Under the pieces are notes generated by a model. That model did not search any database and was not told the origin of the DNA. It saw only the letters and a program-made list of their open reading frames with translations. A DNA stretch of 64,000 bases from Cryptomeria japonica. Taxonomy: Eukaryota > Streptophyta > Pinopsida > Cupressales > Cupressaceae. The stretch is from contig NC_081406.1 of assembly GCF_030272615.1 (NCBI RefSeq), forward strand, positions 188,156,391 through 188,220,390, read 5' to 3'. Positions 35,245 through 46,854 of this stretch are shown piece by piece (positions within the stretch are counted from its first letter, which is position 1; each line of letters starts with the position of its first letter). Position numbers and translations under genes: made by a program.

Positions 35245-36033
35245 ATGGAGAACAAGGGTAATTTGAAGGTAGATAAATTTAATGGGTATAACTATCAGTT
35301 ATGGAAGATGTAGATGGAGGATTATCTCTATCACAAGGATTTATAGAGGCCATTGGAAGGAATAGCCAAGAAAGGCACAATGAGTGATGAGGATTGAAAT
35401 ATTCTGGATAGAAAGGTACTGGAAACCATTTAGATGTGTTTGGAACCATCCGGGGCATTCAATATAACAAAAGTGAAGACAATAGATCAACTGATGAAAG
35501 CTTCGGCTAAATTGTATGCCTCAAATGTGGTATTTCTCATGGAGTATTTATTTAATCTAAAAATAGTTGAAGGTGGATATTTGAGAGATCATTTAAATGA
35601 GTTTAATATGATTACTCATCAATTGACCTCTCTAAAGGTAAAATTCAATGAAGAAGTTAGACCTCTCTTGATATTATTATTTTTGCCTAAAAGCTAGAGT
35701 AGTTTGGTAATGGTGGTTAGTAACTCTAGTTCTAGTTCAAATGCCCTGAAATTTTATGATGTTGTTGGTGTTATTTGAGTGAGGAAATTCATAGGAAAAG
35801 CTCTGGTGGATCCACATCATGTAGTTCTTTGAATACACAAAGCAGTGGTAGATGAAAGGAGAGAGGAAAAGGTTTTGGAGGTTGTGGGAAGTCATGAGGA
35901 AAATCAAAGGACAAGAGGTCCCAATACAGGATCAAAATATTGCTAGTACCGTGGGAAACCAGGTCATTTGAAGAAAGATTGCTGGTATCGGAAGAATAAA
36001 AAGGAGACAAACAAGAAGGCAATAAGGAGACAA
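35245..36033 (+). pseudogene. Copia element 3 gag
   Basis: Starts MENKGNLKVDKFNGYNYQLWKM, the usual Gag N-terminus (FxGxNYxxWxxxM). Later ASAKLYASNVVFLMEYLFNLK and LRDHLNEFNMITHQLTSL match the UBN2 core. Stops interrupt it at several points (35311, 35344, 35395, 35431, 35695 and others). One knuckle, YRGKPGHLKKDC (about 35945-35975), has lost its first cysteine. Confidence 0.8.
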
Positions 36034-39000
36034 TGTGGTAAGTAATAAATCTGAAGATGATGCTTTGATTATTTTTGTAGATAATGCTGATGATTCATGG
36101 GTTTTAGATTCAGGGGCCTCATTTCACACTATGCCCCATAGAAGTTATTTTCTTGATTATGTCCAAGGGGATTTTGGGTTGGTTTATTTGGGAGATAATG
36201 AACCCTATCAGATTGTTGGAAAGGGAAGAATTAAGATTAAGTTGTCGAATGGAATCACTGGTTACTACAAGAGGTAAGGAATGTTTCAAGGCAGCTAGGT
36301 GATGAAGGTTGCACAATTACTTTTAATGATAAAAATTGGAAGGTTTCAAGAGGTGCTTTGATAGTAGAAAAAGGTGTGAAAATAGGCACCTTATATATTT
36401 GTATAGGTAATACTGTTCCTTCTACTTTAACTGTTGCAGAGAATACCCAAACAGTTTCAGGAATAGTTGCTACAGGTTCGTAGGAAGAGACTAAAATAGT
36501 TGTAGCAGGTTCTGAGACAACACTATGGCATAACAAACTTGGGCATATGTGAAAAAGGTATGAAAAAGGTATGAAGGTACTTCATTCTAAAAAGGTTTTA
36601 CTAGGTCCAAAATGCATTAATATGGATTTCTGTGAAAGTTGTGTGTATGGAAAACAAAAGAGAGTTAGTTTTCTCAAGTATGGGAAGCAAAAGAAAGATG
36701 AAAAGTTAGAGCTTGTGCATACGGATTTATGGGGACCGACTTAGGTATCTTCTTTCGGTGGCTCTCAGTATTTAGTAAAATTCATAGATGATGCAACTAG
36801 GAAGTTTTGGATTTATTTCCTTAGGCATAAATATGATGTATTTGAACCATTTAAGAAATGGAGAAGCTTGGTTGATAATGAGATGGGTAAAAGATTAAAA
36901 TGTCTTAGATTTGATAATGGTGGTGAGTATTGCAACAAGTAATTCGAGGATTATTGTTCCTTTAATGGAATTCGTAGGCAGAAAATGGTTTCAGGGACCA
37001 CAAGAAAATGGAGTGGCTGAAGGAATGAATAAGACAATAATGGAGTGTGCATGGAGCATTATATTACATGCTGGCTATGTTTAAACATGTGGGCAAAGGC
37101 TATCAATACTGCCGTATATTTAATTAATAGAGGTCCTTCAACTCCTTTGGGATGTGGTATTCTAGAGGAAGCATGGATAGGTAAGAAGGTGAGTTATTCT
37201 TTTCTCAAAACCTTCAGATGTGAAGTATTTGCACATGTAGATTCTGAAAATAGAACCAAGCTAGATGCAAAATAAAAAAAATATATTTTCATTGGATACA
37301 GTATCGATGAATTTGGTTATAGGCTTTGGGATGTAGAAAATTTGAAAATTGTGAGAAATAGACATGTTGTATTCAATGAGAAGGTGTTGTACAAATATTA
37401 GTTGCAACAACATGAGAAGAAAGAAAAGGATTATGTAGTGTTTGATGATACTCCAGATAGTGATGTTCCAGTGGTTCCTCATGCTTCGCAGAAACAGCTA
37501 GAAATACCACAAACTCCAATGAATGTTAGATAGTCTACAAGGCTAAGAAAACCTCCTGAAGACTTCTCTCCCTCTTTGTATTCTATTTTGTTAACATATG
37601 CTAAAGAACTATAAGGATACGATGAAGCTATGCAGGTGGATACAAAGGTTCAGTGGAAGCTTGCATTGAAAGAAGAAATGGACTCCTTGTGAAAAAATCA
37701 AACTTGGGAATTATGTAAGTTGCCTATAGGTAAAAAGGCTTTACAAAACAAATGGGTTTATAGGGTGAAAGAGGAAGATGGAGGTAAGGAAAAATTTAAA
37801 GCTAGGTTAGTTGTGAAAGGATGTGCACAAAAAAAGGCATTGGTTTTGCTGAAATTTTTTCTTCTGTTGTTAAGATGACTTCTATTCATACTATTTTAAG
37901 TATTGTGGCTACTGAAGATTTGGATTTGGAATAGACAGATGTGAAAACTGCCTTTCTCCATAGTGATTTGGAGGAGGAGATATATATGGAACAACCCTAA
38001 GGAGTTGAGGTTAAAGGCAAGGAGAAATTGGTTTGCACGTTGAAGAAGAGTTTATATGGCTTGAAACAAGAACCTCGACAATGGGACTTGAAATTTGATA
38101 TTTTTATGGTTGAGCAAGACTATAATAGGTGTAATTTTGATCATTGTGGTTATTTTAAGAGGTTGAATAATGATAGCTACATTATTTTATGTTTATATTT
38201 TGATGAAATGCATGTAGCAGGGTCTAACTGGGATCACATTAGAGAGTTAAAATAATAGTTAACAAAATCATTTGATATGAAGGATTTAGGGGCAGCAAAA
38301 CAAATACTTGGCATGAAAATTTGCAAAGATAAGAAGAACAAAAAATTGACTCTATCTTAGGTTGATTATGTTGAAAAGGTGTTGCAATGATTTCGTATGG
38401 AGAATGCAAAAGCTGTCAGCACACCTTTGCCTAGTCAATTGAAAATTGACTAAGGATATGTGTCCCAAGACACAAGAGGAGGAAGACAAAATGTCCAAGG
38501 CACCATATTCTTTAGTTGTAGGAAGTTTAAGGTACACCATGGTATTCATGAGATCATATATTGCACATTTTGTTGGAGTAGTAAGCCGATATATGATTAA
38601 TCACAGATTGGAGCATTGGAATGTAGTCAAATGGGCTCTCAGATATTTGAGAGGTACATCCAATAAATATTTATGTTTTGGGAGCTCTAATAGTGATTTA
38701 GCAGGTTATGTAGACTCAAATTTGGTAGAGGATATTGATACTAGGTGGAGTACTATAGGTTACGTCTTTACAGTAGGTGGGATAGCGGCAAGTTAGCTCT
38801 CTAGGTTGCAAAAGGTGGTTGCTTTATCCACCATAGAGGGATAGTATGTAGCTGCAATAAAGGAAAGCAAGGAGATGATATGGCTGCAATCCTTCATGGA
38901 AGAATTGGGAAAATGATAGGAAAATAATTATTTTTTTACAGACAACCAGAGTGCCATCCATCTTGCAAAGAATTCTGCCTTGCATTCAAAGAAAAAATAC

Positions 39001-39159
39001 ATATAGTTGAGGTATCACTTCATTCGGCTAGTATTGGGTGATGAACAATTAAGGTTGGAAAAGATACATATAGATGAAAATCCAGTGGATATGATTACAA
39101 AGGCAGTGACAAGGGAGAAGCTAAGCTCCTCTTCAGCTTTGGTTGGTCTTCAAGATTGA
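36034..39159 (+). pseudogene. Copia element 3 pol
   Basis: Protease WVLDSGASFHTM (36095-36130) is intact. Integrase: finger CESCVYGKQKRVSF, LVHTDLWGPT, CLRFDNGGEYC and PQENGVAEGMNKT (36540-37040), with stops and small shifts. RT: NKWVYRVKEEDG, ARLVVKGCAQ (shift near 37830), DVKTAFLHSDLEEEIYMEQP and SLYGLKQEPRQW. The catalytic motif reads YFDEM instead of YVDDM, so it is dead. RNase H: GSLRYTMVFMRSYIAHFVG, WALRYLRGTSN, VDSNLVEDIDTRWSTIGYVF. The C-terminus LVGLQD ends at 39159. Same module order (PR-INT-RT-RH) as the other copia elements, but a different LTR family. Confidence 0.85.
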
Positions 39160-39294
39160 AAATAATAAAATAGAACAATAGGGTCTAGGGTGTTTCATTC
39201 CAGTGGGAGCTGTAGGGCCAGTGGGGTTATGATCAGTCTCCAAGTGGGAGATGTTATGTTGTGGAGTCTACTTAGTCTTTAAGTGGGATATTTT
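39160..39294 (+). promoter_or_regulatory. Copia element 3 3' region with candidate polypurine tract
   Basis: Contains CCAGTGGGAGCTGTAGGGCC, CAAGTGGGAGATGTTATG and TTAAGTGGGATATTTT before the 3' LTR. Which of the three primed plus-strand synthesis is unclear. Confidence 0.5.
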
Positions 39295-39405
39295 TGTTAC
39301 ATGGAGCCTAATCAGACTCAGAGGTTAAAATTTCCCCTTTTATCAGCATAGTTTCCCCCCAAATTATTGAACGAGGGTTTGGGGGTAGTGCCCCCAAGAT
39401 GGGGT
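39295..39405 (+). repeat. Truncated 3' LTR of copia element 3
   Basis: TGTTACATGGAGCCTAATCA matches 34673 onward for about 110 bp, then diverges after the TGCCCCC region. Confidence 0.75.
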
Positions 39406-39429
39406 CTAGTCACAACACCCCTAGTGTGC

Positions 39430-41314
39430 TCCTTGTTGTGGTAAAAGGTGGGCCAAGAGCTAAAACTCTTAAAGAGCACCAAATCTTAAATGTAGAGGCA
39501 CCAACCTCTATTATGAGCTCTAACTCAATAGAAAACAACAATTTTTGAAAGAAGAAATTTTGATATAAGACGTTTGTATCTTCATAAATTCTACATGAAA
39601 TATTCATAACACAAAACACATTCCAACAAGAAGACTTATATGAATTTCATTTGCAACTCCCATCACTACACTACAATTAACTTAGAATTTTAACTTTTCA
39701 ATACATATCACAAATATTTGAATATGTGCTTTTTCAAAGAAATATTACTACTCTAGTCACATTGAGGAGAACACGTACAACAATACACTCATCTTCTAAA
39801 ACCCACACACCATGAAGATATTATTCTAATTTTTATACCAGCAAAACCACCCATTGCAATAATCTCTATTTTTTGAATAGTCATTCCCTTATATCAGAAC
39901 TTCATCAAAAATAAAAATGCATGCGGTTCCTATCATATCCTTTTTAACATTCATAAATCTATCTATACACACAAATAAAGTCTACAACAATTGTTTTATT
40001 ACTTAGCCTCGCTAACATTTAGTTACAAATCTGCCATCTTACAACACCTAAATCAAGAGGTATATGATAATGTCTATTGTCATATCAATTTGTAATAGTC
40101 TTTAATCAGACTACCAACACTGGTTTTTAACATTTTTTTTTTCAATTTGAACATGCACTATTACATATACATGTGTGACACTTGTTTTAGTGTGAAGCCA
40201 TTGTTACAAACAACCTATTAAAAATAGAATGCACTATAGTTGTAGCTTCAAACTTATAAATTCTTTGACAAAACTAAGTAACATTCTCATTCACCTAACT
40301 CTGCAAATAGATTTTGTAACTGACTTGATGAGTTTGAACAAAGACAAACTCAGATCCAAACATTTGTGTAACCGACCTAACGAGTTTGAACAAAGACAAA
40401 CTCAAATCCAAATATTCAAACTAGACAGATAAAAGACAAGCATGATTAAGCAACCATCTGACAACCTGAACAATTACTTCTCATTTAGCCAAGTGGACAT
40501 CAATGACAAAACTGTCAATAATAATAATCTAAAATATAAATAGAGATGTTGCACAAACAATATAAGTGCATCTATCAAACCATAAGACTAGAAACAATAA
40601 TGCAAAGCATTTTTGTGACCAAAACTGACAATCAACCAAACTACCAACATAATGCATTCACTAAAAATCATATGCGGCAACACCAATGACCTAGAAAGAT
40701 AAGAGTGAAACATCCATAACACATACACTTTGGATCCTAGACTGCAAGACTATAGTTTCAAACATAGAGGAATGTAGATCATTCTTCTGAACTATCTTCA
40801 ATACACCTTCTTGTAATTTCACACTTCACCAACATGTAGAGATCATAATATCATATTAGCACCATTTCTCACTTAGGATAAACAATATAGATACAAAAAT
40901 AGCTTGTGACATGCACAAGACATCAACATAATATCTAATTCATCACCATGTATCTAATTCTCATCTTAATATGATATGATCATGATAACATCTTTGTTGA
41001 AAAAAAACAAGGCATGACATCCAATCATTAATCTTCAACATATCATTGTATCATTAGCGGCATCATACTAATTATAGACATCAACATCATGAGGGTGAAT
41101 ATCCAACCAATAACATCAATGACAACACACAACATCAACCATTTGTAAAATTTGTTTGACACTCATTTGCATTCTATATTAAGGACAACACACCACTAAG
41201 TCTTGACATCAATAGATAACACCATAACTATATAAGAGAGGTCAATGACAACAACCAACAACCTCCACAATGCTAAGGGTTAACATCAATGACAACACCA
41301 CAATCTTCCAACAA
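39430..41314 (-). repeat. Minus-strand copia LTR-derived region
   Basis: At its right end the minus strand reads PPT-like GGCAAAGGGGGAGAT then TGTTGGAAGATTGTGG, an LTR start at 41314. The left part is related to 34600-34672. At about 1.9 kb it is longer than a normal LTR, and most of the middle is AT-rich with no recognisable block, so it probably contains further insertions or expansions. A ~51-bp direct repeat lies at 40313-40420 (GAGTTTGAACAAAGACAAAC twice). Confidence 0.5.
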
Positions 41315-42008
41315 TCTCCCCCTTTGCCATTGATGACAACACTTACTGATATAGAAATCATTTACACTCTTTTCCATCTGCACTTTTCTCTCCTTTTCTT
41401 AGATTCATCTATACTCTAACCTCTAAGAAAATTATTTGCATTCTCTCCCCCTTTTACTTCCAGAAAATAGGGTGAAGGTTTTCATTAATTGTTAGCACAC
41501 TGTCATGAATGCTCCCCTATTAGCAACAACCAAAAACTTACCTACTCTACCTAAGAGGTAGCTTACATTAATCTAAGAGAAAATGATATATTATGAATTC
41601 CCCCATGGATAGATGCACCATCTTGTGCTTATAATTATAAGGAGGGGTAATAACCCCTAGCTTCTCCCTAAGATCAATGACAACACCACACTCTTCCAAC
41701 AATGAGGGTTGTCATTAAGGGTTGACATCAATGACACCACCATAGTCTTTCAAAAATCTCTCCCTTTATCATCAATGGGAAAAATTACTTATATAGAAAT
41801 CATTTGCACTCTCTCCTATCTACACTTTTCTCTCCCTTTCTTAGATTCATTCGTATTCTTTCCTTAGAGACACTTATATGCATTCTCTCCCTATTTGACA
41901 TTAAGGTCAAAGGATAAAGTTCTTCATTTACTATCAACACATTGGCATGCATTCTCCCCTATCATCAACAACCAACAAGCTATCATGAATTCCCCATCTA
42001 GATAGATG
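41315..42008. repeat. ~390-bp tandem duplication next to a polypurine tract
   Basis: The block CTTCCAACAATCTCCCCCTT...TATAGAAATCATTTACACTC...CTTAGATTCATC...TAACCCCTAGCTTCT recurs about 420 bp later (41735 on). The second unit is interrupted by the solo LTR at 42009 and resumes at 43052 with GATGCACCAT...TAACCCCTAGCTTCT. Confidence 0.75.
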
Positions 42009-43056
42009 TGTTAGGTCCCAGAGACAACTGAGAGGGGGCGGGGGGTGAATTAGTTGTCTAATAAATTCAAACCAAAAACAAATTAACCAACTTAATGCTT
42101 AATACCGGTAAAATATTTTAATATGCCGGTAGACAGATTTAACAGTTAATTGCTATACCGGTAAGGATTAGTGCATAAAACATAAAGACAAAGTCATCCA
42201 CAAGACATAACACCAATATTTGTATGTGGAAACCCTATAAGGGGAAAAACCACAGTGGGAAACCTTACCCACAATCAGATGATACTACTGTAGATAGTAA
42301 GTGTACATAAATGGGGTTTGCACATGCAGAAAGGCCAAGCACCTAGAGCTCACTGCTCAAACATAAAAAGGGAGTCACACTGACTACAGTTGGATGGTTA
42401 AATCCAATAAGGATGTACTGCACAAAATAACATCTTCATATGCTAGATTCAGTACCGGTGTAGTTCTGATTGTCTTCACAAAAACGCTCCTTCAATCTTC
42501 AAATGATGTCTGCGTGTATAGCTCTGCTTATTCTCACATATACCTTCACACAATCCTTTTTTGTATTCCACATTTGATCTTACATTTATACCATAACCTA
42601 AGACCAATTATAGTAGGTCGGCTCTACAAGATATTTACAATAAAAGCATTTTACAAACAAAACAATATCCGATGCAATAATCGATTGAACATGTCGGCTT
42701 AATGCATTTACAACAATAATTAATCATCTCCAAAGCGTGCCATGCTGATCTGGAAAAGATAAACCTGCTAGTGTATACCCTGGACCTATTTGCTGGTAAT
42801 AGAAAACATGCAAATGTGAATATACCAATAACCAATTCTCCAAAACAAGATGTCAAAATGATGTTTTCGACATTACCAAGTGTTTTCCATGCCATTCCAA
42901 GTGTCGATGGTCATTATATCCTGCTGGTGTACCATATACCGGTGACTTTACAAAAGTCACTTGTTTGCCGGTGAATGTTGCTGGATCTCCAAAGTGCTAG
43001 AATTTTAGTAGGTGTTGATATCAATGACAAAACCATACCAAAATACCAACAAGATG
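42004..43056 (-). mobile_element. Solo LTR with AGATG target-site duplication
   Basis: LTR 42009-43051 on the minus strand starts TGTTGGTATTTTGG and ends GTCTCTGGGACCTAACA. AGATG flanks it on both sides (42004-42008, 43052-43056). It carries the same LTR blocks as the SIRE-like family (reversed CTAGAGCTCACTGCTCA, GGAAACCC...GGGGAAAAACC, GGGGGGTGAATTAG). There is no internal region, so it arose by recombination between two LTRs of a full element. Confidence 0.9.
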
Positions 43057-43960
43057 CACCATATTATTTATCTAATTAGAAGGAAAGTTAATAACCCCTA
43101 GCTTCTTTATAAGATACACAAATGTACCTTTTGAAGGAGTTTGTGAAAATGTCTACAATTCGATCCTTTGTAGGAACATACCCCAATTTAACTTCCCATT
43201 CTACATCCTTCTCTATAAAAAAGTGATACCGAACATAAATATGTTTAGTCCTTGAATGCATCACTAGATTCTTTGAAATATTTGTGGCACTTGTACTATC
43301 ACATATGATAGGTAGGTCCATCATATACCACTTCGATATGCTTCATTGTTTTCTTAATCCATAGCACTTGTGAGAAACAAGAAGCTACAACAATCTACTT
43401 AACTTTTTTTCTTGACAAAGACACTAAGTCTTATTTCTTGTTGAGCCAAGAGACCAATCTACCTCATAAGATAAATGTACTACCATTGGTAATTATTTTT
43501 TCATCCACATATAGGTCCCAACTAGCATAAGTATAAGCATTCAAAGAGCAGTCATCTACACATTTGTCCAGCCTAGCATAAGTATAAGAATACTGTGTTT
43601 CATACCTTTCACATAAAGAACATCCTTTGTCTTTTTCTTTCCAAACTTGTTATAGTGCCTTTTCCACAAATTTAAGCAGAGCTTTCATCACCAAACTTAA
43701 CCGATCCACCATTCCACTTCTCAAGGCTAATGGAATTTCCTTTGTCACTAGTCACGTGATGAGAACAACCACTATCAAGAATCCAATAATTTTCTTCTTA
43801 TTTTGTATGAAAGGCAACTTGCATAATCATTGAATTTTCATTATTTATAATCCTGTAGGATACATGACTTATTATATTTTCTAACATCAATGTTTTTGTC
43901 ACCAACTTTCAAGGCCATGAAGAGTGTTTCATAATTTGAATCATCATGATATTCATCTTG
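43057..43960 (-). pseudogene. Decayed copia pol remnant
   Basis: The minus strand reads, from right to left, a protease piece WILDSGCSHHVTSDKG (about 43740-43795) and a Lys-rich stretch. After a large deletion it reads the RNase H end IICDSTSATNISKN, HSRTKHIYVRYHFF and GYVPTKDRIVDIF (43130-43310). Integrase and most RT are missing. This was the host of the solo LTR and of the duplication to its left. Confidence 0.75.
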
Positions 43961-44611
43961 TGAAGTGTTGGGTATGGTTGCCATTGCACAAAAAGGTTGA
44001 CCTATCAATGCCTGCTACAACCACCAGACACATAGAATCCATGGGAGGTGGTTAAGCCATGTCACAAACCCACCGATTGTGCTGCACAGAGTCTTGACTC
44101 TAAATTTTACTTTGGAAATAAACAAACTTATGGGAAATTCAATGATGGGGGACCTACTGTGCGGGATTCACTGAATAACCTCCAGATTGAGAAGCTGACT
44201 CTTCCTTGGGGGGTTTGGGAAAAGGGAAAAGAAGGAAACTTAAAATAAAATGATCTATTCTATTGAGGTGATGCACGATAACATTTCATAAAAATTAGAT
44301 AACATATAAAACTAGGATACACATGATTTCAAAGCCCATTCAACAATCTACATGCCTGAACAAAACAAAAAATAAGATACAATTAAGATTCCTCTGAAAA
44401 AACATAAAGAAACATATATCATGCATCCACCAGATAACAAGTGCGGAACATAGTTTAATCACCAGAGTATTAGATAGATATCTCTAAAGTCATCAAGAAT
44501 ATAGGAAAACACACAGAAAATCCTATCTAAGCATCCAAAAGAGGTAATCATGAAGGCCGCAGGCACAATCTTGATTGACCTTCCTCTTGAAAAACTATAA
44601 CAGATCAAATT
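43961..44611. other. Unassigned spacer
   Basis: No recognisable protein. A 66-codon frame at 44048-44248 has no domain I know. Confidence 0.4.
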
Positions 44612-45369
44612 TGTTGGCATTACACACTCCAATGAGAATTATAGGTGATTGAAGGTATTTTTATTGATGGCAACCTTGCAATCTTATGGCATTGGCATTG
44701 ATAGACTCTACACTGATGGTGACAAGAATGTTTACTAGTACCCTAGCCGACAGGATTTTGTTCATTGTATATTGTATTTAATTATAATATCTTTTTGTAA
44801 GCTGACATGGCATATTGTAATAAGAGTCATATAAGTATGAGATCTTGTAGATCATTTTGTAGAGAGAGAGATGATAGGATGGATATGTAGAGAAAATACT
44901 AAGGTAGATCTTGTAGAAAGGTTTATGGTTATTGTATGAGCTTCAACCGACACTGAATCTGGCATAGCAGATGCTTTTTGTAGCAGTACATTATATTGGA
45001 TTCTCATAATCCATTTTGTAAGTCAGTGAGACTTCCTTTTGTATTTGAGCAGTGAGCTCTAGGCAGTTGGCCTTCCTGCATGTGTAGACACATCATTGTA
45101 AGTAATATACATTCATTGGCTAGTGAGTGAATATTGTGGGTCACAAATCCCACCGAGGTTTTTCCCACACCGGGTTTCCTTGCCAAAAATCTAATGTTAT
45201 GGTGTGCTTTCTATGTTGTGTTTATTGTTCATATTTACTACATTAATTCTTGTTTACTGGTACATTATTTTGGAATGCAAATTACTTAATAAGGTTAGAA
45301 AATCTGTTAACCCATTAGATACTGATTCACCCCCCCCCCCCCCTCTTAGTATCTTTGGGAATCCTAACA
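44612..45369 (+). repeat. 5' LTR of two-ORF copia-type element A
   Basis: TGTTGGCATTACAC...CCTAACA, 758 bp. Contains GAGCAGTGAGCTCTAGGCAG, the GTTTTTCCCACACCGGGTTTCC block and a 14-base C run before CTCTTAGTATC. Almost the same blocks, reversed, occur at 4943-5805. Confidence 0.85.
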
Positions 45370-45371
45370 AT

Positions 45372-45387
45372 TGGTATCAGAGCTTGG
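45372..45387 (+). promoter_or_regulatory. Primer-binding site of element A
   Basis: TGGTATCAGAGCTTGG lies two bases after the LTR end, a typical plant initiator-tRNA-Met complement. Confidence 0.92.
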
Positions 45388-45440
45388 TCCTCTATTTTCA
45401 AAAGCCTAATATCTTGAGGGAGATTCTAACACCGATACAG

Positions 45441-46560
45441 ATGGAAAACTTGAGAAAGCAATTGGAAACAACTCTTGCAGATTTTGATGCAGAAAAGTTG
45501 AAAAATATCAAACTTGAAGATGATTTGAAGATTGTACAAAAATTCATTCAAGGACTTCAAGAAAATCTCACTATTGCTAGAAACAAAAGAAGAGAACTTC
45601 ATGAGAAGATCCAAAGTGATGATGGTGAAAAGGAAACTCTTAATGACCTTGTGAACAAGTTGAGGCAAGAAAATAGTACTATGAGGAATGAGATACAAGA
45701 TATAACTATGAGGTTTTGTAAAGACATTGAAGACAGAAAGAAGAATGAAGAAGACCTGACTAGGAGACTCAATGATGCTGGAACTGAAAATACAAGACTT
45801 AGTCATGAAAATAATATGTTGAAGACAGATTTGATGCACACACAAAATAACAAAACTGAACTTATGAGATAGAAGGGAATCTTGGAAAATGAGCTGGCTA
45901 CTGCAAATCAACACAAAGAGAAATTCAATAAAAGTTCAGAAGAACTTGATAGCATCCTAAAAAATTAGAGACCTAATGGAGACACTAATGGACTTGGCTT
46001 TGAAGTTGGTGAAAGCTCTGGTACTACAAACAATCATGATCATAGTAAATCGGGAAGACAACCTAATGCCTATAAATTTAATGGGAAATGCTTTAACTGT
46101 AACAAGTATGGTCATAGAGAGAATCAGTAGATCTAGAAACTATTAGAACACTAATACACCCACCGGTCAATGTTCCAAATGCAACAAAATTGGTCATAAT
46201 TCAGAAAATTGCAGAATGAATGTAAGATGTTATGTTTGTGGAAGATTTGGACACCTATCTAATCAATGCAGAACACATACCGACATAGGATATGGAAAGG
46301 CTATTTAGAAGAACAATGTGACATGTTATGCTTGTAACAAGATTGGACATATTGCAAAATTTTGTAGAAGCAAGGCATCACAGGAAAATAACAAAGGACC
46401 TAGTTTGAAAGGAAAAGAGAAGGTTGATGAGGTAAAGAAAGAATTAAAAAAAAAAATGGATTAGAAAGAGAGATCAGAATGTTGATGAGACTATTCCTTC
46501 ACTGGTAGAACAAAGTATTACTCCACCGGTAGGAGATTCTTCATCTAACTGAAAAGAAAC
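45441..46560 (+). pseudogene. Element A ORF1: coiled-coil Gag with four CCHC knuckles
   Basis: Starts MENLRKQLETTLADFD 53 bases after the primer-binding site. Residues 1-145 are a long heptad-rich coiled coil (NLRKQLE, LEDDLKIVQ, LVNKLRQE, LTRRLNDAG). A TAG at 45870 and another at 45966 break the frame. SIRE-like text SSEELDSIL and DTNGLGFEVGESSG follows. Four knuckles come next, partly out of frame: CFNCNKYGHRENQ (last Cys lost), CSKCNKIGHNSENC, CYVCGRFGHLSNQC and CYACNKIGHIAKFC (46090-46375). The UBN2 N-terminal half of normal copia Gag is absent; the frame starts directly in the coiled coil. Presumed role: multimerisation and RNA binding. The homologous ORF of element B is at 62846-64000. 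Confidence 0.8.
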
Positions 46561-46854
46561 CTTTTGGAGGTATGGCATCAAATTGAAAATCATGCAAGTT
46601 TACCCTCGGTTGATGATGAGAAGATGAAATTCTTCTTTACTGGAAGATCTGTTAAGTTTCACTTAATCAACATGCATTTATCATGGTAGTTGAAGGAAAA
46701 GACATTATAAATCAATGTTTTTAACTCTTTTTCATTCACCAAGCATTCAATTTTCCTAAGAGCATGAAAAACCCGAGTGAAGGCATCCACAGTGAGAAGT
46801 AAAGAAAAATATTTCAATCATCCAAACCTAAAAGGAAGATTAAGGTATTTATCA

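Noticed and set aside
45331-45344. Long C run as possible regulatory or quadruplex site
   Set aside because: It is the homopolymeric version of the CCCCCTCTCAG block at every copia LTR end here; slippage explains it.
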